From Lachnospira eligens (GTDB lineage: Bacteria > Bacillota > Clostridia > Lachnospirales > Lachnospiraceae), in contig NZ_WKRD01000007.1 in assembly GCF_009680455.1 (NCBI RefSeq), forward strand, positions 152,815 to 216,814: a DNA stretch of 64,000 bases, written 5' to 3'. The notes beneath the pieces are model-generated. The model was not told the origin of the DNA. It was given only the letters and a program-made list of their open reading frames with translations, and ran no database searches. A program made the position numbers and the translations under genes. Shown here in pieces: positions 27,468 through 37,029 of the stretch (the stretch's first letter is position 1; each line of letters starts with the position of its first letter).

Positions 27468-27500
27468 AAACCGCTTTATCTGTAACAGATAAAGCGGTTT
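27468..27500. terminator. Bidirectional terminator after thiI
   Basis: A 15-bp perfect stem, AAACCGCTTTATCTG (27468-27482) with CAGATAAAGCGGTTT (27486-27500), loop TAA. It lies between convergent thiI and the HPr-like gene. Confidence 0.85.
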
Positions 27501-27518
27501 ATATGTTCTTACACATCA

Positions 27519-27752
27519 TTACTCAACGATGTATGGCTTTAATACGGCAAGGATTGTATCAATATCATTGTCTGCATGAATGTTCAGGTCAATTGGCTTA
27601 GAAAGATCAAGACTGAATATACCCATTATAGACTTGGCATCAATTACATATCTGCCAGAAACAAGATCAAAGTCAACATCGAATTTAGTGATATCGTTGA
27701 CAAAAGATTTTACTTTGTCGATTGAATTTAATGAAATCTTTACAGTTTTCAT
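27519..27752 (-). CDS. HPr-like protein without the active-site histidine
   Basis: The 77-residue protein has the length and fold pattern of the PTS carrier HPr. AKSIMGIFSLDLSKPI (about 39-54) matches the region around the regulatory Ser46 (here S41). The N-terminal GLHARPA with the phospho-acceptor His15 is absent; the corresponding stretch reads NSIDKVKSF. It cannot carry phosphate in the PTS manner, but could still be seen by HPr kinase or bind a partner. AGGAGG precedes the start. It stands alone, convergent to thiI. Confidence 0.8.
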   Translation of the reverse strand: MKTVKISLNSIDKVKSFVNDITKFDVDFDLVSGRYVIDAKSIMGIFSLDLSKPIDLNIHADNDIDTILAVLKPYIVE

Positions 27753-27843
27753 TAGAATACCTCCTTAAATGTTTTTCTATAAACTATAATATCTATTTGT
27801 TAAACCTATGTCAATAAAGAAATGTAACAAAAATTAACAGGAA

Positions 27844-29184
27844 ATGAGGATTAAATTGAAAAAAGTTGCTATACACAGTCTGGGCTGTAAGGTTAATTCC
27901 TATGAGGCAGAATCAATGGAGATAATGCTTAGGGATGAGGGGTATGAGATAGTGCCTTTCAGTGAAGATGTTCAGGCTGATATATATATAATTAATACAT
28001 GTTCAGTGACTAATATTGCTGACAGAAAATCAAGACAGATGCTGCATAAGGCAAAGAAGATGAATCCGGAGGCGGTTGTTGTTGCTGCTGGCTGTTATGT
28101 GCAGGCAGACCCTGACGGAGTTAAAAAGGATGAATGTGTTGATATCATTCTTGGCAATAATATGAAGATAAGTATTGTTGAAGCATTAAATGATTATTTT
28201 GGCGGTTCGGATAAAACAAGCTATCTTGTTGATATTAATGACAAGTATCAGGAGTATGAATCGCTTAAGATTAACCAGACAGGGGAACACACAAGAGCGT
28301 ATATTAAGATTCAGGACGGATGCAACCAGTTCTGTTCTTACTGCATAATACCATACGTAAGAGGCAGGGTAAGAAGCCGTAAGCCTGAAGATATAGTAAA
28401 TGAGGTTAAGACGCTTGCAGCTACAGGTGTTAAGGAGGTTGTTCTTACAGGAATTCATATATCATCTTATGGAACAGACCTTGAGAATATAAGTCTTATA
28501 GAACTTATAGAGGCAATCCATGAGATTGAAGGAATTAAAAGAATACGTTTAGGTTCGCTTGAACCAAGAATAATTACAGAAGAATTTGCAAAAAGGATTG
28601 CCAGATTAGAAAAGATATGTCCACATTTTCACTTATCATTACAGAGTGGATGCGACAAGACATTAAAGGCAATGAACAGAAAATATAATACAGAAGAGTA
28701 TTATGAGGGCTGCGTAAAGTTAAGAGAAGTGTTTGATAATCCGGCAATAACTACTGATGTAATCGTGGGATTTCCGGGCGAGACAGAGGAAGATTTCCTT
28801 GAGACACGCAAGTTCCTTGAGAAAGTACATTTTTACGAAATGCATATATTCAAATATTCAAGAAGAAAGGGAACTGTTGCTGACAAGATGAAGGAGCAGG
28901 TAGCAGACACTGTTAAGTCAGAAAGAAGTGCAGTTCTGCTTGCGTTAGAGAAGGCACAGTCACTTGAATACAGAAAGATGTATATCGGAAAAAGGCTCGA
29001 AGTTCTTATAGAAGAATTGACAGAAATAGATGGCAGGTCATATTATACAGGATATACAAAGAACTATATAAGAGTGGCAATAGCCGCTGATGAGTTTAAG
29101 GATAATCCTGTTAATGATATATATGAATGTATGGCTGATAAGCTTATCTGTGACGGGGTTACTATATTAGCGAGGTATAATTAA
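27844..29184 (+). CDS. mtaB: tRNA t6A37 methylthiotransferase MtaB
   Basis: Radical-SAM enzyme that makes ms2t6A37 in tRNA. The 446 residues contain the N-terminal UPF0004 domain (SLGCKVNSYEAESM, NTCSVTNIADRKSRQ), the radical-SAM cluster motif CNQFCSYCIIPYVRGR, and a C-terminal TRAM region. A TTG at 27856 with GAGG 6 nt before it is an alternative start giving MKKVAIHSLGCK, arguably better than ATG 27844. coaX begins on the last base of its stop codon. Confidence 0.94.
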   Translation: MRIKLKKVAIHSLGCKVNSYEAESMEIMLRDEGYEIVPFSEDVQADIYIINTCSVTNIADRKSRQMLHKAKKMNPEAVVVAAGCYVQADPDGVKKDECVDIILGNNMKISIVEALNDYFGGSDKTSYLVDINDKYQEYESLKINQTGEHTRAYIKIQDGCNQFCSYCIIPYVRGRVRSRKPEDIVNEVKTLAATGVKEVVLTGIHISSYGTDLENISLIELIEAIHEIEGIKRIRLGSLEPRIITEEFAKRIARLEKICPHFHLSLQSGCDKTLKAMNRKYNTEEYYEGCVKLREVFDNPAITTDVIVGFPGETEEDFLETRKFLEKVHFYEMHIFKYSRRKGTVADKMKEQVADTVKSERSAVLLALEKAQSLEYRKMYIGKRLEVLIEELTEIDGRSYYTGYTKNYIRVAIAADEFKDNPVNDIYECMADKLICDGVTILARYN

Positions 29185-29990
29185 TGTCAAGAAAGAATAC
29201 TAAAGGAACAATATTAGCTATAGATATGGGCAATACTAATATAGTTATTGGCTGTGTTGATGATGATAAAGTAATATTTGAGGAAAGGCTGAGTACAGAC
29301 CTTTCAAAGACAGAGCTGGAGTATGCCATCAGTTTTAAAAATGTTCTTGAAATCTATAATATAAAATCAGAGGATATTAATGGTGCAATTATATCGTCAG
29401 TTGTTCCACAGCTTGTTAATGTAATTAAAGCTGCTGTTGAAAAGGTTGTAGATATAGAGCCTCTGGTTGTAGGACCTGGAGTAAAGACGGGGCTTAACAT
29501 TCTTATGGACCAGCCGAAGCAGGTGGGAAGTGATTTAATAGTTGATGCAGTTGCAGCGACACATGATTATGGCGCACCTGTTATTATAGTTGATATAGGT
29601 ACTGCAACTACTATAAGCGCAGTTGATGAGAATGGTAATTATATAGGTGGTGCAATTCTTCCGGGAGCAGGTGTTTCAATGAATTCACTTTCATCAAGAA
29701 CTGCGCAGCTTCCAAGAATCAGCTTTGATGCACCAAAAGGACCGGTTGGAAAGAATACGGTTGACTGTATGAAGAGCGGTCTTATATACGGACATGCAGG
29801 AAGTATAGACGGAATTATAGATAGAATAATAGATTGCTGTGGATTCGGAAAGAACGGAAAGCCTGCTGCAAAGCTTGTGGCAACAGGGGGGCTTAGTAAG
29901 GTTATAATTCCATTCTGCAGAAACAGAATTGAGACAGACCCTGCACTTCTTATAAGAGGTTTGAAATACATTTATGATAAAAATGTCTAG
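29184..29990 (+). CDS. coaX: Type III pantothenate kinase
   Basis: First step of CoA synthesis. The 268-residue ASKHA-fold protein begins ILAIDMGNTNIVIGC and has DLIVDAVAATHDYG, VDIGTATTISAVDENGNYIGG and LPGAGVSMNSLSSRTAQLP. It overlaps mtaB by one base and is followed by coaBC, giving two CoA steps in a row. Confidence 0.95.
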   Translation: MSRKNTKGTILAIDMGNTNIVIGCVDDDKVIFEERLSTDLSKTELEYAISFKNVLEIYNIKSEDINGAIISSVVPQLVNVIKAAVEKVVDIEPLVVGPGVKTGLNILMDQPKQVGSDLIVDAVAATHDYGAPVIIVDIGTATTISAVDENGNYIGGAILPGAGVSMNSLSSRTAQLPRISFDAPKGPVGKNTVDCMKSGLIYGHAGSIDGIIDRIIDCCGFGKNGKPAAKLVATGGLSKVIIPFCRNRIETDPALLIRGLKYIYDKNV

Positions 29991-30020
29991 AAAGTGGCTG
30001 AATAGGCGGGAGGAGATAAT

Positions 30021-31211
30021 ATGCTTAAGGGAAAGACAGTTGTTCTTGGAGTAACAGGCAGTATAGCAGCATATAAGATTGCTAATCTTGCAAGTATGCT
30101 TGTAAAGAAGCATGCCAATGTGCATGTTATAATGACTGAGAATGCATGCAATTTTATTAATCCGATAACATTTGAGACACTTACAGGAAACAAGTGCTTA
30201 GTTGATACATTTGACAGAAACTTCCAGTTTAATGTTGAGCATGTCAGCCTTGCAAAGCTGGCTGATATATTCCTTGTAGCACCTGCTTCGGCAGATGTAA
30301 TAGGAAAGATTGCAAATGGGATAGCAGACGATATGCTGACTACAACAATTATGGCATGCAAATGTCCAAAGCTTATATCACCTGCGATGAACACTAATAT
30401 GTTCACTAATCCTATAGTACAGGATAATCTTAAGAAATTAGAGCATTATGGATATGAAATTATCCAGCCTGACAGCGGTTATCTTGCATGTGGAGATACA
30501 GGTGCGGGAAAGATGCCATCGGAGCAGGTTCTTCTTAATTACATCTTAAGGACAATAGCTAAAGATAAAGATATGGCCGGAATTAAGCTTACAGTTACTG
30601 CAGGACCTACAAGAGAGAAGTTAGACCCTGTAAGATTCTTATCTAATAATTCCACTGGAAAAATGGGATATGCAATTGCTAAGATGGCAATGCTTCGTGG
30701 AGCGGATGTAACACTTATATCAGGAAAAGTAAGCCTTGAGCCGGTGCCATTTGTTAAGATGGTGGATATTGTTTCAGCAGAGGATATGTATAATGCAGTA
30801 ATTAAGAGTGCTAAAGACGCAGATATAATAATCAAGGCAGCAGCAGTTGCAGATTACAGACCGTCTGATGTAAGTGAAGAAAAGATTAAGAAAAAAGATG
30901 GTGATATGTCAATTCCTCTTGAGCGGACTAAAGACATAATAGGCACACTTGGAAGCAATAAAAGAGATGGATTGTTTCTGTGCGGATTCTCAATGGAAAC
31001 AGAGCATATGCTTGACAATTCCAAGGTGAAGCTTACAAAGAAGAATCTTGATATGATAGTGGCTAATAATGTCAAAGTGGCAGGAGCCGGATTTGGAACA
31101 GATACCAATGTGGTTACTGTTATTACTAAAGACGCAGTCGAGGAGCTTCCTATGATGAGTAAGGAAGAGGTTGCTGACGCACTTCTTGACAGAATAATGA
31201 AAGCAAGATAA
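30021..31211 (+). CDS. coaBC: Bifunctional phosphopantothenoylcysteine decarboxylase/synthetase
   Basis: Makes 4'-phosphopantetheine. The 396 residues hold the FMN-binding CoaC part (GVTGSIAAYKIANL, then VAPASADVIGKIANGIADD and the catalytic SPAMNTNMF) and the CoaB part from about 185 (TAGPTREKLDPVRFLSNNSTGKMG, FLCGFSMETE). AGGCGGGAGGAG lies just before the start. Downstream is a strong bidirectional terminator. Confidence 0.96.
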   Translation: MLKGKTVVLGVTGSIAAYKIANLASMLVKKHANVHVIMTENACNFINPITFETLTGNKCLVDTFDRNFQFNVEHVSLAKLADIFLVAPASADVIGKIANGIADDMLTTTIMACKCPKLISPAMNTNMFTNPIVQDNLKKLEHYGYEIIQPDSGYLACGDTGAGKMPSEQVLLNYILRTIAKDKDMAGIKLTVTAGPTREKLDPVRFLSNNSTGKMGYAIAKMAMLRGADVTLISGKVSLEPVPFVKMVDIVSAEDMYNAVIKSAKDADIIIKAAAVADYRPSDVSEEKIKKKDGDMSIPLERTKDIIGTLGSNKRDGLFLCGFSMETEHMLDNSKVKLTKKNLDMIVANNVKVAGAGFGTDTNVVTVITKDAVEELPMMSKEEVADALLDRIMKAR

Positions 31212-31224
31212 TAATAAAAAAATA

Positions 31225-31258
31225 AAAACAGGCTGCCGGTTAACAGGCAGCCTGTTTT
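31225..31258. terminator. Bidirectional terminator after coaBC
   Basis: AAAACAGGCTGCC (31225-31237) pairs with GGCAGCCTGTTTT (31246-31258), with A/T tracts on both sides, between convergent coaBC and the DUF378 gene. Confidence 0.87.
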
Positions 31259-31259
31259 G

Positions 31260-31472
31260 CTACATATCTTCGCCAAGTGCCTTGATTCTTCCGTAAGTAC
31301 TTAAAAGATATAAGCCAGAAAGACCTACAAGTGCGTAGATTATACGGTCAACCATAACTGATCTGAATATAAAATGCACAAGATTAAAGTTGAGGAAACC
31401 GATAAGTCCCCAGTTAAGCGTTCCTACAATGGCAATTGTAAGAGCAATGTAGTCTATAGGTTTAGAATTCAT
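31260..31472 (-). CDS. DUF378 small membrane protein
   Basis: The 70-residue protein has two hydrophobic helices (about 7-28 and 42-60) and the DUF378 signature DYIALTIAIVGTLNWGLIGFLN followed by DRIIYALVGLSGLYLL. Function of the family is unknown. The start at 31472 has AGGAGG 10-15 nt upstream; the frame could run further but without similarity. Divergent to the HlyD-like gene. Confidence 0.85.
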   Translation of the reverse strand: MNSKPIDYIALTIAIVGTLNWGLIGFLNFNLVHFIFRSVMVDRIIYALVGLSGLYLLSTYGRIKALGEDM

Positions 31473-31673
31473 AAAATGCCTCCTTAAAATAGCGGATTTG
31501 GTTTTGAAATTAGTATGGAAAATGTAAGATAAATCATACTGGTAAAATATGGATTTTATTGAGAAAAAGTGTAAACTTGACGACTTTAAACCTTGTATCA
31601 TACTGTCTAAAATGCTACAATTACAGTGTTTGTGAATCAGCACAGATAAAGTGCGGAAATAATGAGGTTTATC

Positions 31674-33062
31674 ATGGCGGGAAAGAAAGTAGTCAGATAC
31701 AGAAGAAAGCCGAAAGCAGCAGCAATTATATTTGGAATAGTGCTGGTATATATTGTGTGCTTTATAGTTATATATGTTTCAAAAGCAAAGGTACAGACAT
31801 ATGAAGTTGAAGTGGGTTCACTAATGAATAATGCTTCATTTACAGCAGTTGCCTTAAGACAGGAAGAAGTCTATAATTCCTCATATTCTGGTGATATTAA
31901 CTATTATCAGCGAGAGGGAACAAGAGTTATGACCGGTGATACAGTGTATACGGTTGATGAGACAGGAAGAGTTTCAGATATACTTGCACAGTATACATCA
32001 GGAGATGGCAATGCACTTTCAGATGAGAATCTTACAGTCATTAAGAATACACTTACTAATTACAAGACTGAGTATGCAGACAGTGGATTCAGTGCAGTTT
32101 ATGATCTCAAGTCAGATCTTAATGCAACTGTACTACAGTCTATTAATGAGAATATTATGGCCAATCTTGATTCAATTGTAGCAAGCACAGGAAGTCAGGA
32201 CCTTTTTAAGACTGCAAAGTCAGATAAACCGGGTATAGTTGTTTATTCGGTTGATGGTTATGAAGGAGTTACCGAGGAAACAATTGGCAGTGTTGACTTT
32301 AAGAAAAAATCATATGATAAGCAGAGTCTTAAGTCAGAAAAGCTTATTACAGCCTCAGATCCTGCATATAAGCTTATTACAAGTGAGAACTGGACACTTA
32401 TGTTTCCAGTTACACAGTCAGATATAGACAAGTATTCTCTTTCATCTAAGGATACATTATCAATTAAGTTTACCAAGGATAATATTACAGGCACATTTCC
32501 ATTCAAGATAGTTAATGATGGTAAGAACTCATATGGTGAGATAACATTATCAAAATATATGATAAGATATGCTACAGAGAGATTCCTTGAGATTGAGATA
32601 ATTGTGTCAGGAAAGTCAGGAATCAAGGTTCCGGTATCGGCGGTAACCGAGAACGAATTCTATAAGATACCTAAAGAATACCTCATAACTAATGGTGAAA
32701 AGGGTGATTATGGATTCCTTGTAGAACAGAGCGATTCAGATGGTAAGCTGAATCAGGTATTTAAGGCTGTTGATATATATAAGTCAAATGATGAGGCTGT
32801 GTATATTAAGAAGACAGAACTGGCAGCCGGCACTGGAATAATCAGGATGGATTCAAGTGACAGGTTCGTTGTAGGACCGGTTGAAAAGCTTAGAGGTGTG
32901 TATTGTGTTAATACAGGATATACAGTATTTAAGCTTGTAGAAGTAATAGATGGCAATAATGAATATTACATATTAAAACAGTCACTTAGTCATGGTGTGT
33001 CAATATATGACAGAATAATTCTGGATGCAGACAAGTATTCAGAGAATGAGATGATATATTAA
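31674..33062 (+). CDS. HlyD-like membrane-anchored adaptor protein
   Basis: The 462 residues have a basic N-terminus (KKVVRYRRKPK), one membrane helix (about 15-37), then a barrel-sandwich segment (EGTRVMTGDTVYTVDETG) separated by an alpha-helical stretch and further beta-rich segments (SVKVPVSAVTENEFYKIPKEY-like pattern). This matches HlyD-type periplasmic adaptor-like proteins that precede yggS-sepF in clostridia. No transporter is adjacent, so a link to division or wall assembly is more likely. ATG 31674 has GAGG 6 nt upstream. Confidence 0.7.
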   Translation: MAGKKVVRYRRKPKAAAIIFGIVLVYIVCFIVIYVSKAKVQTYEVEVGSLMNNASFTAVALRQEEVYNSSYSGDINYYQREGTRVMTGDTVYTVDETGRVSDILAQYTSGDGNALSDENLTVIKNTLTNYKTEYADSGFSAVYDLKSDLNATVLQSINENIMANLDSIVASTGSQDLFKTAKSDKPGIVVYSVDGYEGVTEETIGSVDFKKKSYDKQSLKSEKLITASDPAYKLITSENWTLMFPVTQSDIDKYSLSSKDTLSIKFTKDNITGTFPFKIVNDGKNSYGEITLSKYMIRYATERFLEIEIIVSGKSGIKVPVSAVTENEFYKIPKEYLITNGEKGDYGFLVEQSDSDGKLNQVFKAVDIYKSNDEAVYIKKTELAAGTGIIRMDSSDRFVVGPVEKLRGVYCVNTGYTVFKLVEVIDGNNEYYILKQSLSHGVSIYDRIILDADKYSENEMIY

Positions 33063-33101
33063 AGCTTATGCATATCAGATTAATGACATTCAGGAGGCAT
33101 T

Positions 33102-33794
33102 ATGTTAAAGGATAATCTTATTGAAGTAGAAGAGCATATTAAGAAAGCATGTGAGAAATCAGGAAGAAATCCAGAAGATGTGTGTCTTGTTGCAGTAAGC
33201 AAGACCAAGCCCAAGGATATGCTTATGGAAGTATATGACTGTGGAATAAGACAGTTTGGAGAGAATTATGTTCAGGAGATGGTGGACAAGGCAGATACAC
33301 TTCCTAAGGATATAACATGGCATATGATAGGACATCTGCAGAGAAACAAGGTAAAATATGTTGTAGGACGAGCTGCATTGATTCATTCAGTTGATTCAGA
33401 AAGACTTGCCGTTGCAATAAGTGATGAAGCAGTAAAGAAAGGCCTTATACAGGATATTCTTATTGAAGTTAATGTTGCAGGAGAAGAGAACAAGTTCGGT
33501 GTAACATGTGAAGAAGCGGAAGAATTTGTGAAGAAAATAGGAGTGCTTCCGGGAATTAAGATAAGAGGATTCATGACAAGTGCACCATTTGTTGAAAATC
33601 CTGAAGATAACAGGAAGTATTTTAGAGAATTAAAGCAATTACTGGTTGACATCAATAACAAAAACATAGATAATGTATACATGAATGTTTTGTCCATGGG
33701 GATGACTAACGATTATACTGTTGCTGTAGAAGAAGGGGCAACTCATGTAAGGGTTGGAACAGCGATATTTGGAGCCAGGGACTATTCACATTAA
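33102..33794 (+). CDS. PLP homeostasis protein YggS
   Basis: The 230-residue PLP-binding TIM-barrel protein has the PLP Lys in VAVSKTKPKD, FGENYVQEM, WHMIGHLQRNK, and the phosphate site VRVGTAIFGARDY. It keeps vitamin B6 balance and has no known catalytic activity. Strong AGGAGG site. Placement directly before sepF is standard in Gram-positive bacteria. Confidence 0.94.
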   Translation: MLKDNLIEVEEHIKKACEKSGRNPEDVCLVAVSKTKPKDMLMEVYDCGIRQFGENYVQEMVDKADTLPKDITWHMIGHLQRNKVKYVVGRAALIHSVDSERLAVAISDEAVKKGLIQDILIEVNVAGEENKFGVTCEEAEEFVKKIGVLPGIKIRGFMTSAPFVENPEDNRKYFRELKQLLVDINNKNIDNVYMNVLSMGMTNDYTVAVEEGATHVRVGTAIFGARDYSH

Positions 33795-33850
33795 TATGTT
33801 TTGGGGATACTAAAGAAAGTCAGATTATTAGATATAGGAGAGTGTTTATA

Positions 33851-34402
33851 ATGGGAATGTTAGACGGTTTAACTAATATGTTTAAGATGCATGACGATGA
33901 TGATTTTGATGACGATTACGAAGATTACGATGATGATTTCGGTGATGACTACGATGATGAGAAACCATCAGAAAGAAAGAATCTTTTTGGAAGGAATACC
34001 AAGAAAGATACAGTAGCAGACGAAGATGTTTCATATACAGCAGAGAAGCCAAGATTTGCTTCCAAGTCTAAGGTTGTTCCTATGAAGACACAGTCTCCAA
34101 GAGGACTTGAAGTTGTTGTAATAAGACCAGAATCTATGGAAGATGCTAAGGAGATAACTGATACACTTCTTACAGGTAAGGCAGTTGTGCTTAACCTTGA
34201 AGGAATCCATGTTGAGATAGCACAGAGAATAATAGATTATTCTGCTGGTTCTACATATGCAATAAGGGGTAACCTTCAGAAGATAACTAATTATATTTTC
34301 CTGGTGACTCCACCTAATGTAGATATTTCGGGTGATATTCCTGAGATAGTAACAGGAGGAATTGATCTTTCATCATTTAACAAGAATGAAAACAGATTTT
34401 AA
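33851..34402 (+). CDS. sepF: Cell division protein SepF
   Basis: Tethers FtsZ to the membrane. The 183 residues have an N-terminal amphipathic membrane-binding helix (MGMLDGLTNMFKM), a linker with an extreme Asp/Tyr run (about residues 14-40) and the C-terminal SepF core (VVVIRPESMEDAKEITDTLL, AVVLNLEGI, RIIDYSAGSTYAIRG). ATG 33851 is chosen because GGAG lies 10 nt before it; GTG 33842 is too close to the site. ylmG and ylmH, usual neighbours, are not seen. Confidence 0.94.
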   Translation: MGMLDGLTNMFKMHDDDDFDDDYEDYDDDFGDDYDDEKPSERKNLFGRNTKKDTVADEDVSYTAEKPRFASKSKVVPMKTQSPRGLEVVVIRPESMEDAKEITDTLLTGKAVVLNLEGIHVEIAQRIIDYSAGSTYAIRGNLQKITNYIFLVTPPNVDISGDIPEIVTGGIDLSSFNKNENRF

Positions 34403-34411
34403 TTGATCTTC

Positions 34412-34443
34412 ACAGCCACCCACATATAATGGGTGGCTGTTTA
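34412..34443 (+). terminator. Hairpin after sepF, weak terminator
   Basis: ACAGCCACCCA (34412-34422) pairs with TGGGTGGCTGT (34430-34440), followed only by TTTA. It may be an attenuating hairpin between sepF and aroB rather than a full terminator. Confidence 0.6.
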
Positions 34444-34467
34444 AGTATAAGGATAAGGGAGAATGTT

Positions 34468-35553
34468 ATGAAGTGTATTAATGTAAAGTGCGAAGGTAAA
34501 CCAGCATACGATATTGTGATTGAAAGTGGATTCGGGGGACTTTCAGAAGCCTTTAATAAGCTTGAAATAACAGGGAGAAAGTTATGTATTGTGACAGACA
34601 GCAATGTAGGTCCTTTATATGCAGAACAGGTAAAGAATGAGCTTGAAAAAACAGGCAATACAGTATATGTGTATACATTTGCAGCAGGAGAAGAGAATAA
34701 GACTCTTGACACAGTACAGGATGTATATGAATATCTTATAGAGAATCATTTTGACAGGAATGACTGCCTTGTAGCACTTGGCGGAGGAGTTGTTGGCGAC
34801 CTTACCGGATTTTCTGCGGCAACATATCTTAGAGGAATTAAATTCATACAGGTTCCTACATCACTTCTTGCACAGGTTGATTCAAGTATTGGCGGCAAGA
34901 CAGGCGTTGATTTCAGGGCATATAAGAATATGGTTGGAGCATTCCACCAGCCAAAGCTTGTATATATGAACATGTCAGTGCTTAAGTCACTCAGTAAGAG
35001 ACTTTTTAATTCTGGATTTGGTGAGATTATTAAGCATGGTCTTATTAAAGACAAGGAATATTACAACTGGCTTAAGGACAATGCAGACAGAATTAAGGCA
35101 CTAGATCCAGATGCACTTGAACATATGATATATGTGAGCTGTAATATCAAGAGAGAGGTTGTTGAGAATGACCCTAAGGAGAAAGGTGAAAGAGCACTGC
35201 TTAATTTCGGACATACATTAGGACATGCCATTGAGAAAGAGATGAACTTCTCACTTTATCATGGAGAGTGTGTTGTGCTTGGAATGATAGCAGCACTCAA
35301 TATATGTGTCGAGCTTGGAACTATAACTGCAAATGAAAGAGATGATGCTCTTAAAACATTTGCATTATATGAATTCCCTGACCATGTCACAGGAATTAAG
35401 ATTGATGATGTTGTTGCGGTATCCAAGAATGACAAGAAGATGGATGCTGGCAAGGTTAAGTTCATTCTTCTTAAGTCAGTCGGAGATGCTTATATTGACA
35501 GAGATATAACTGATGACCAGATGAGAAGAGCACTTGAAGGTGTAATAAGATAA
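34468..35553 (+). CDS. aroB: 3-dehydroquinate synthase
   Basis: Second step of the shikimate pathway. The 361 residues contain NAD and metal motifs ALGGGVVGDLTGFSAATYLRG, QVPTSLLAQVDSSIGGKTG, GFGEIIKHG (metal Glu), LNFGHTLGHAIEKE and YHGECVVLGM. It lies inside a division/lipoprotein cluster with no other aro genes nearby. ATG 34468 follows GGGAG; the upstream frame to 34429 runs through the sepF hairpin. Confidence 0.95.
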   Translation: MKCINVKCEGKPAYDIVIESGFGGLSEAFNKLEITGRKLCIVTDSNVGPLYAEQVKNELEKTGNTVYVYTFAAGEENKTLDTVQDVYEYLIENHFDRNDCLVALGGGVVGDLTGFSAATYLRGIKFIQVPTSLLAQVDSSIGGKTGVDFRAYKNMVGAFHQPKLVYMNMSVLKSLSKRLFNSGFGEIIKHGLIKDKEYYNWLKDNADRIKALDPDALEHMIYVSCNIKREVVENDPKEKGERALLNFGHTLGHAIEKEMNFSLYHGECVVLGMIAALNICVELGTITANERDDALKTFALYEFPDHVTGIKIDDVVAVSKNDKKMDAGKVKFILLKSVGDAYIDRDITDDQMRRALEGVIR

Positions 35554-35576
35554 ATGTTTAATAACGGAGGCCGAAA

Positions 35577-36104
35577 GTGAATAATAAAAAGAAAATATTC
35601 AATTTGTTATTTTATATTATAGGAATTGTTGTTCTGACTGAATTAGACCAGATTACCAAAGCACTTGCAGAAGCGAGGCTTTTAGGAAAACCGGATTTTA
35701 AGATAATAGGCGATGCTTTCGTATTCTCTTATCTTAGAAATTCAGGTGCAGCATGGGGAATGCTAAGCGGTAAGATTAATCTGTTTCTTGTGTTTACAGT
35801 TATAGTTATGCTTATAGTAACTTATGTAATTATTAATCTTCCTGCAACAAGAAAGTATATGCCACTTCTTATAACATGTACATTACTTGTATCTGGTGCA
35901 GTAGGAAACTTTATTGACAGGGTAAGATTCGGATACGTAAGGGATTTTATATATTTCAAGCTTATTAATTTTCCGGTATTCAATGTGGCAGACTGCTATG
36001 TTACTGTTTCAGTTGCGCTGCTTATAATTCTTATTCTTTTTGTCTATAAAGAAGATGATTTCGAATTCTTAAGGTTATCGAAGAAGGGTGATAATAATGA
36101 GTGA
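35577..36104 (+). CDS. lspA: Lipoprotein signal peptidase (signal peptidase II)
   Basis: Aspartic membrane protease that cleaves lipoprotein signal peptides. The 175 residues have four helices, FSYLRNSGAAWGM, and the catalytic Asps in GNFIDRVRFGYVRDFI and FNVADCYVT. It starts with GTG after GGAGG. Its last bases overlap the rlu gene. It would process the two lipoproteins encoded elsewhere in the window. Confidence 0.95.
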   Translation: MNNKKKIFNLLFYIIGIVVLTELDQITKALAEARLLGKPDFKIIGDAFVFSYLRNSGAAWGMLSGKINLFLVFTVIVMLIVTYVIINLPATRKYMPLLITCTLLVSGAVGNFIDRVRFGYVRDFIYFKLINFPVFNVADCYVTVSVALLIILILFVYKEDDFEFLRLSKKGDNNE

Positions 36105-37029
36105 TTCAGTGCAGAATTTAATTGCTGAACCAGAGGATAAGGGGACAAGAATAGATAAATATCTGTCGCAGGAGTTAGAAGATGTGTCAAGGTCACGCAT
36201 ACAGAAGCTGTTAGATGATGGAGATATTACGGTTGATGACAAATGTGTCAAGTCTAACTATAAGCTTAATGGAACGGAACATATCACAATAACAATTCCT
36301 GAACTTATTGTGCCACAGATACTTCCGGAAAACATACCTCTGAATATAATATATGAAGATGATGATGTGATACTGATAGATAAACCGAAGGGAATGGTTG
36401 TACATCCGGCTGCAGGACATTATACAGGAACAGTTGTCAATGCACTTATGTATCATTGCAGGGATAATCTGTCAGGAATTAATGGCGTTATGCGTCCTGG
36501 AATAGTACACAGAATAGATATGAATACCACGGGTGTTATTGTTGCATGTAAGAATGACAAGGCACATAATGATATTGCTGCACAGCTTGCTGTCCATTCA
36601 ATAACAAGAAAGTATTATTGCATTGTCCATAACCGCTTTAAAGAGGAAGAAGGCACAGTGGATGCACCTATAGGGCGTAATCCAAAGGACCGCAAGATGA
36701 TGGCGGTTGACAGAAAGAATGGAAAACGTGCTGTTACACATTACCGTGTACTTGAGAATTTTGACAAATACAGTTTTATAGAATGTCAGTTAGAGACAGG
36801 CAGAACTCATCAGATAAGAGTACATATGGCAAGTATAGGACATCCGATACTTGGAGATGATGTGTATTGTCATGCCAGGAGTGGATATAAGCTGCAGGGA
36901 CAGACACTACATGCGGGTGTTCTTGGATTTATACACCCGTCAACAGGTGAATATATGGAGTTCAAAGCACCATTGCCCGAATATTTTGAGAAGCTGCTTA
37001 AGGATTTAAGAAATGGAGGTAGCAATTGA
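36097..37029 (+). CDS. RluD-family 23S rRNA pseudouridine synthase
   Basis: The 310 residues consist of an S4 RNA-binding domain (RIDKYLSQELEDVSRSRIQKLLDDG) and the RluA catalytic domain with the active Asp in GIVHRIDMNTTGVIV, plus FIECQLETGRTHQIRVHM and GDDVY. The exact target uridines cannot be told from sequence alone. Overlaps lspA by 8 nt; GGGTGAT is the ribosome site for ATG 36097. Confidence 0.94.
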   Translation: MSDSVQNLIAEPEDKGTRIDKYLSQELEDVSRSRIQKLLDDGDITVDDKCVKSNYKLNGTEHITITIPELIVPQILPENIPLNIIYEDDDVILIDKPKGMVVHPAAGHYTGTVVNALMYHCRDNLSGINGVMRPGIVHRIDMNTTGVIVACKNDKAHNDIAAQLAVHSITRKYYCIVHNRFKEEEGTVDAPIGRNPKDRKMMAVDRKNGKRAVTHYRVLENFDKYSFIECQLETGRTHQIRVHMASIGHPILGDDVYCHARSGYKLQGQTLHAGVLGFIHPSTGEYMEFKAPLPEYFEKLLKDLRNGGSN

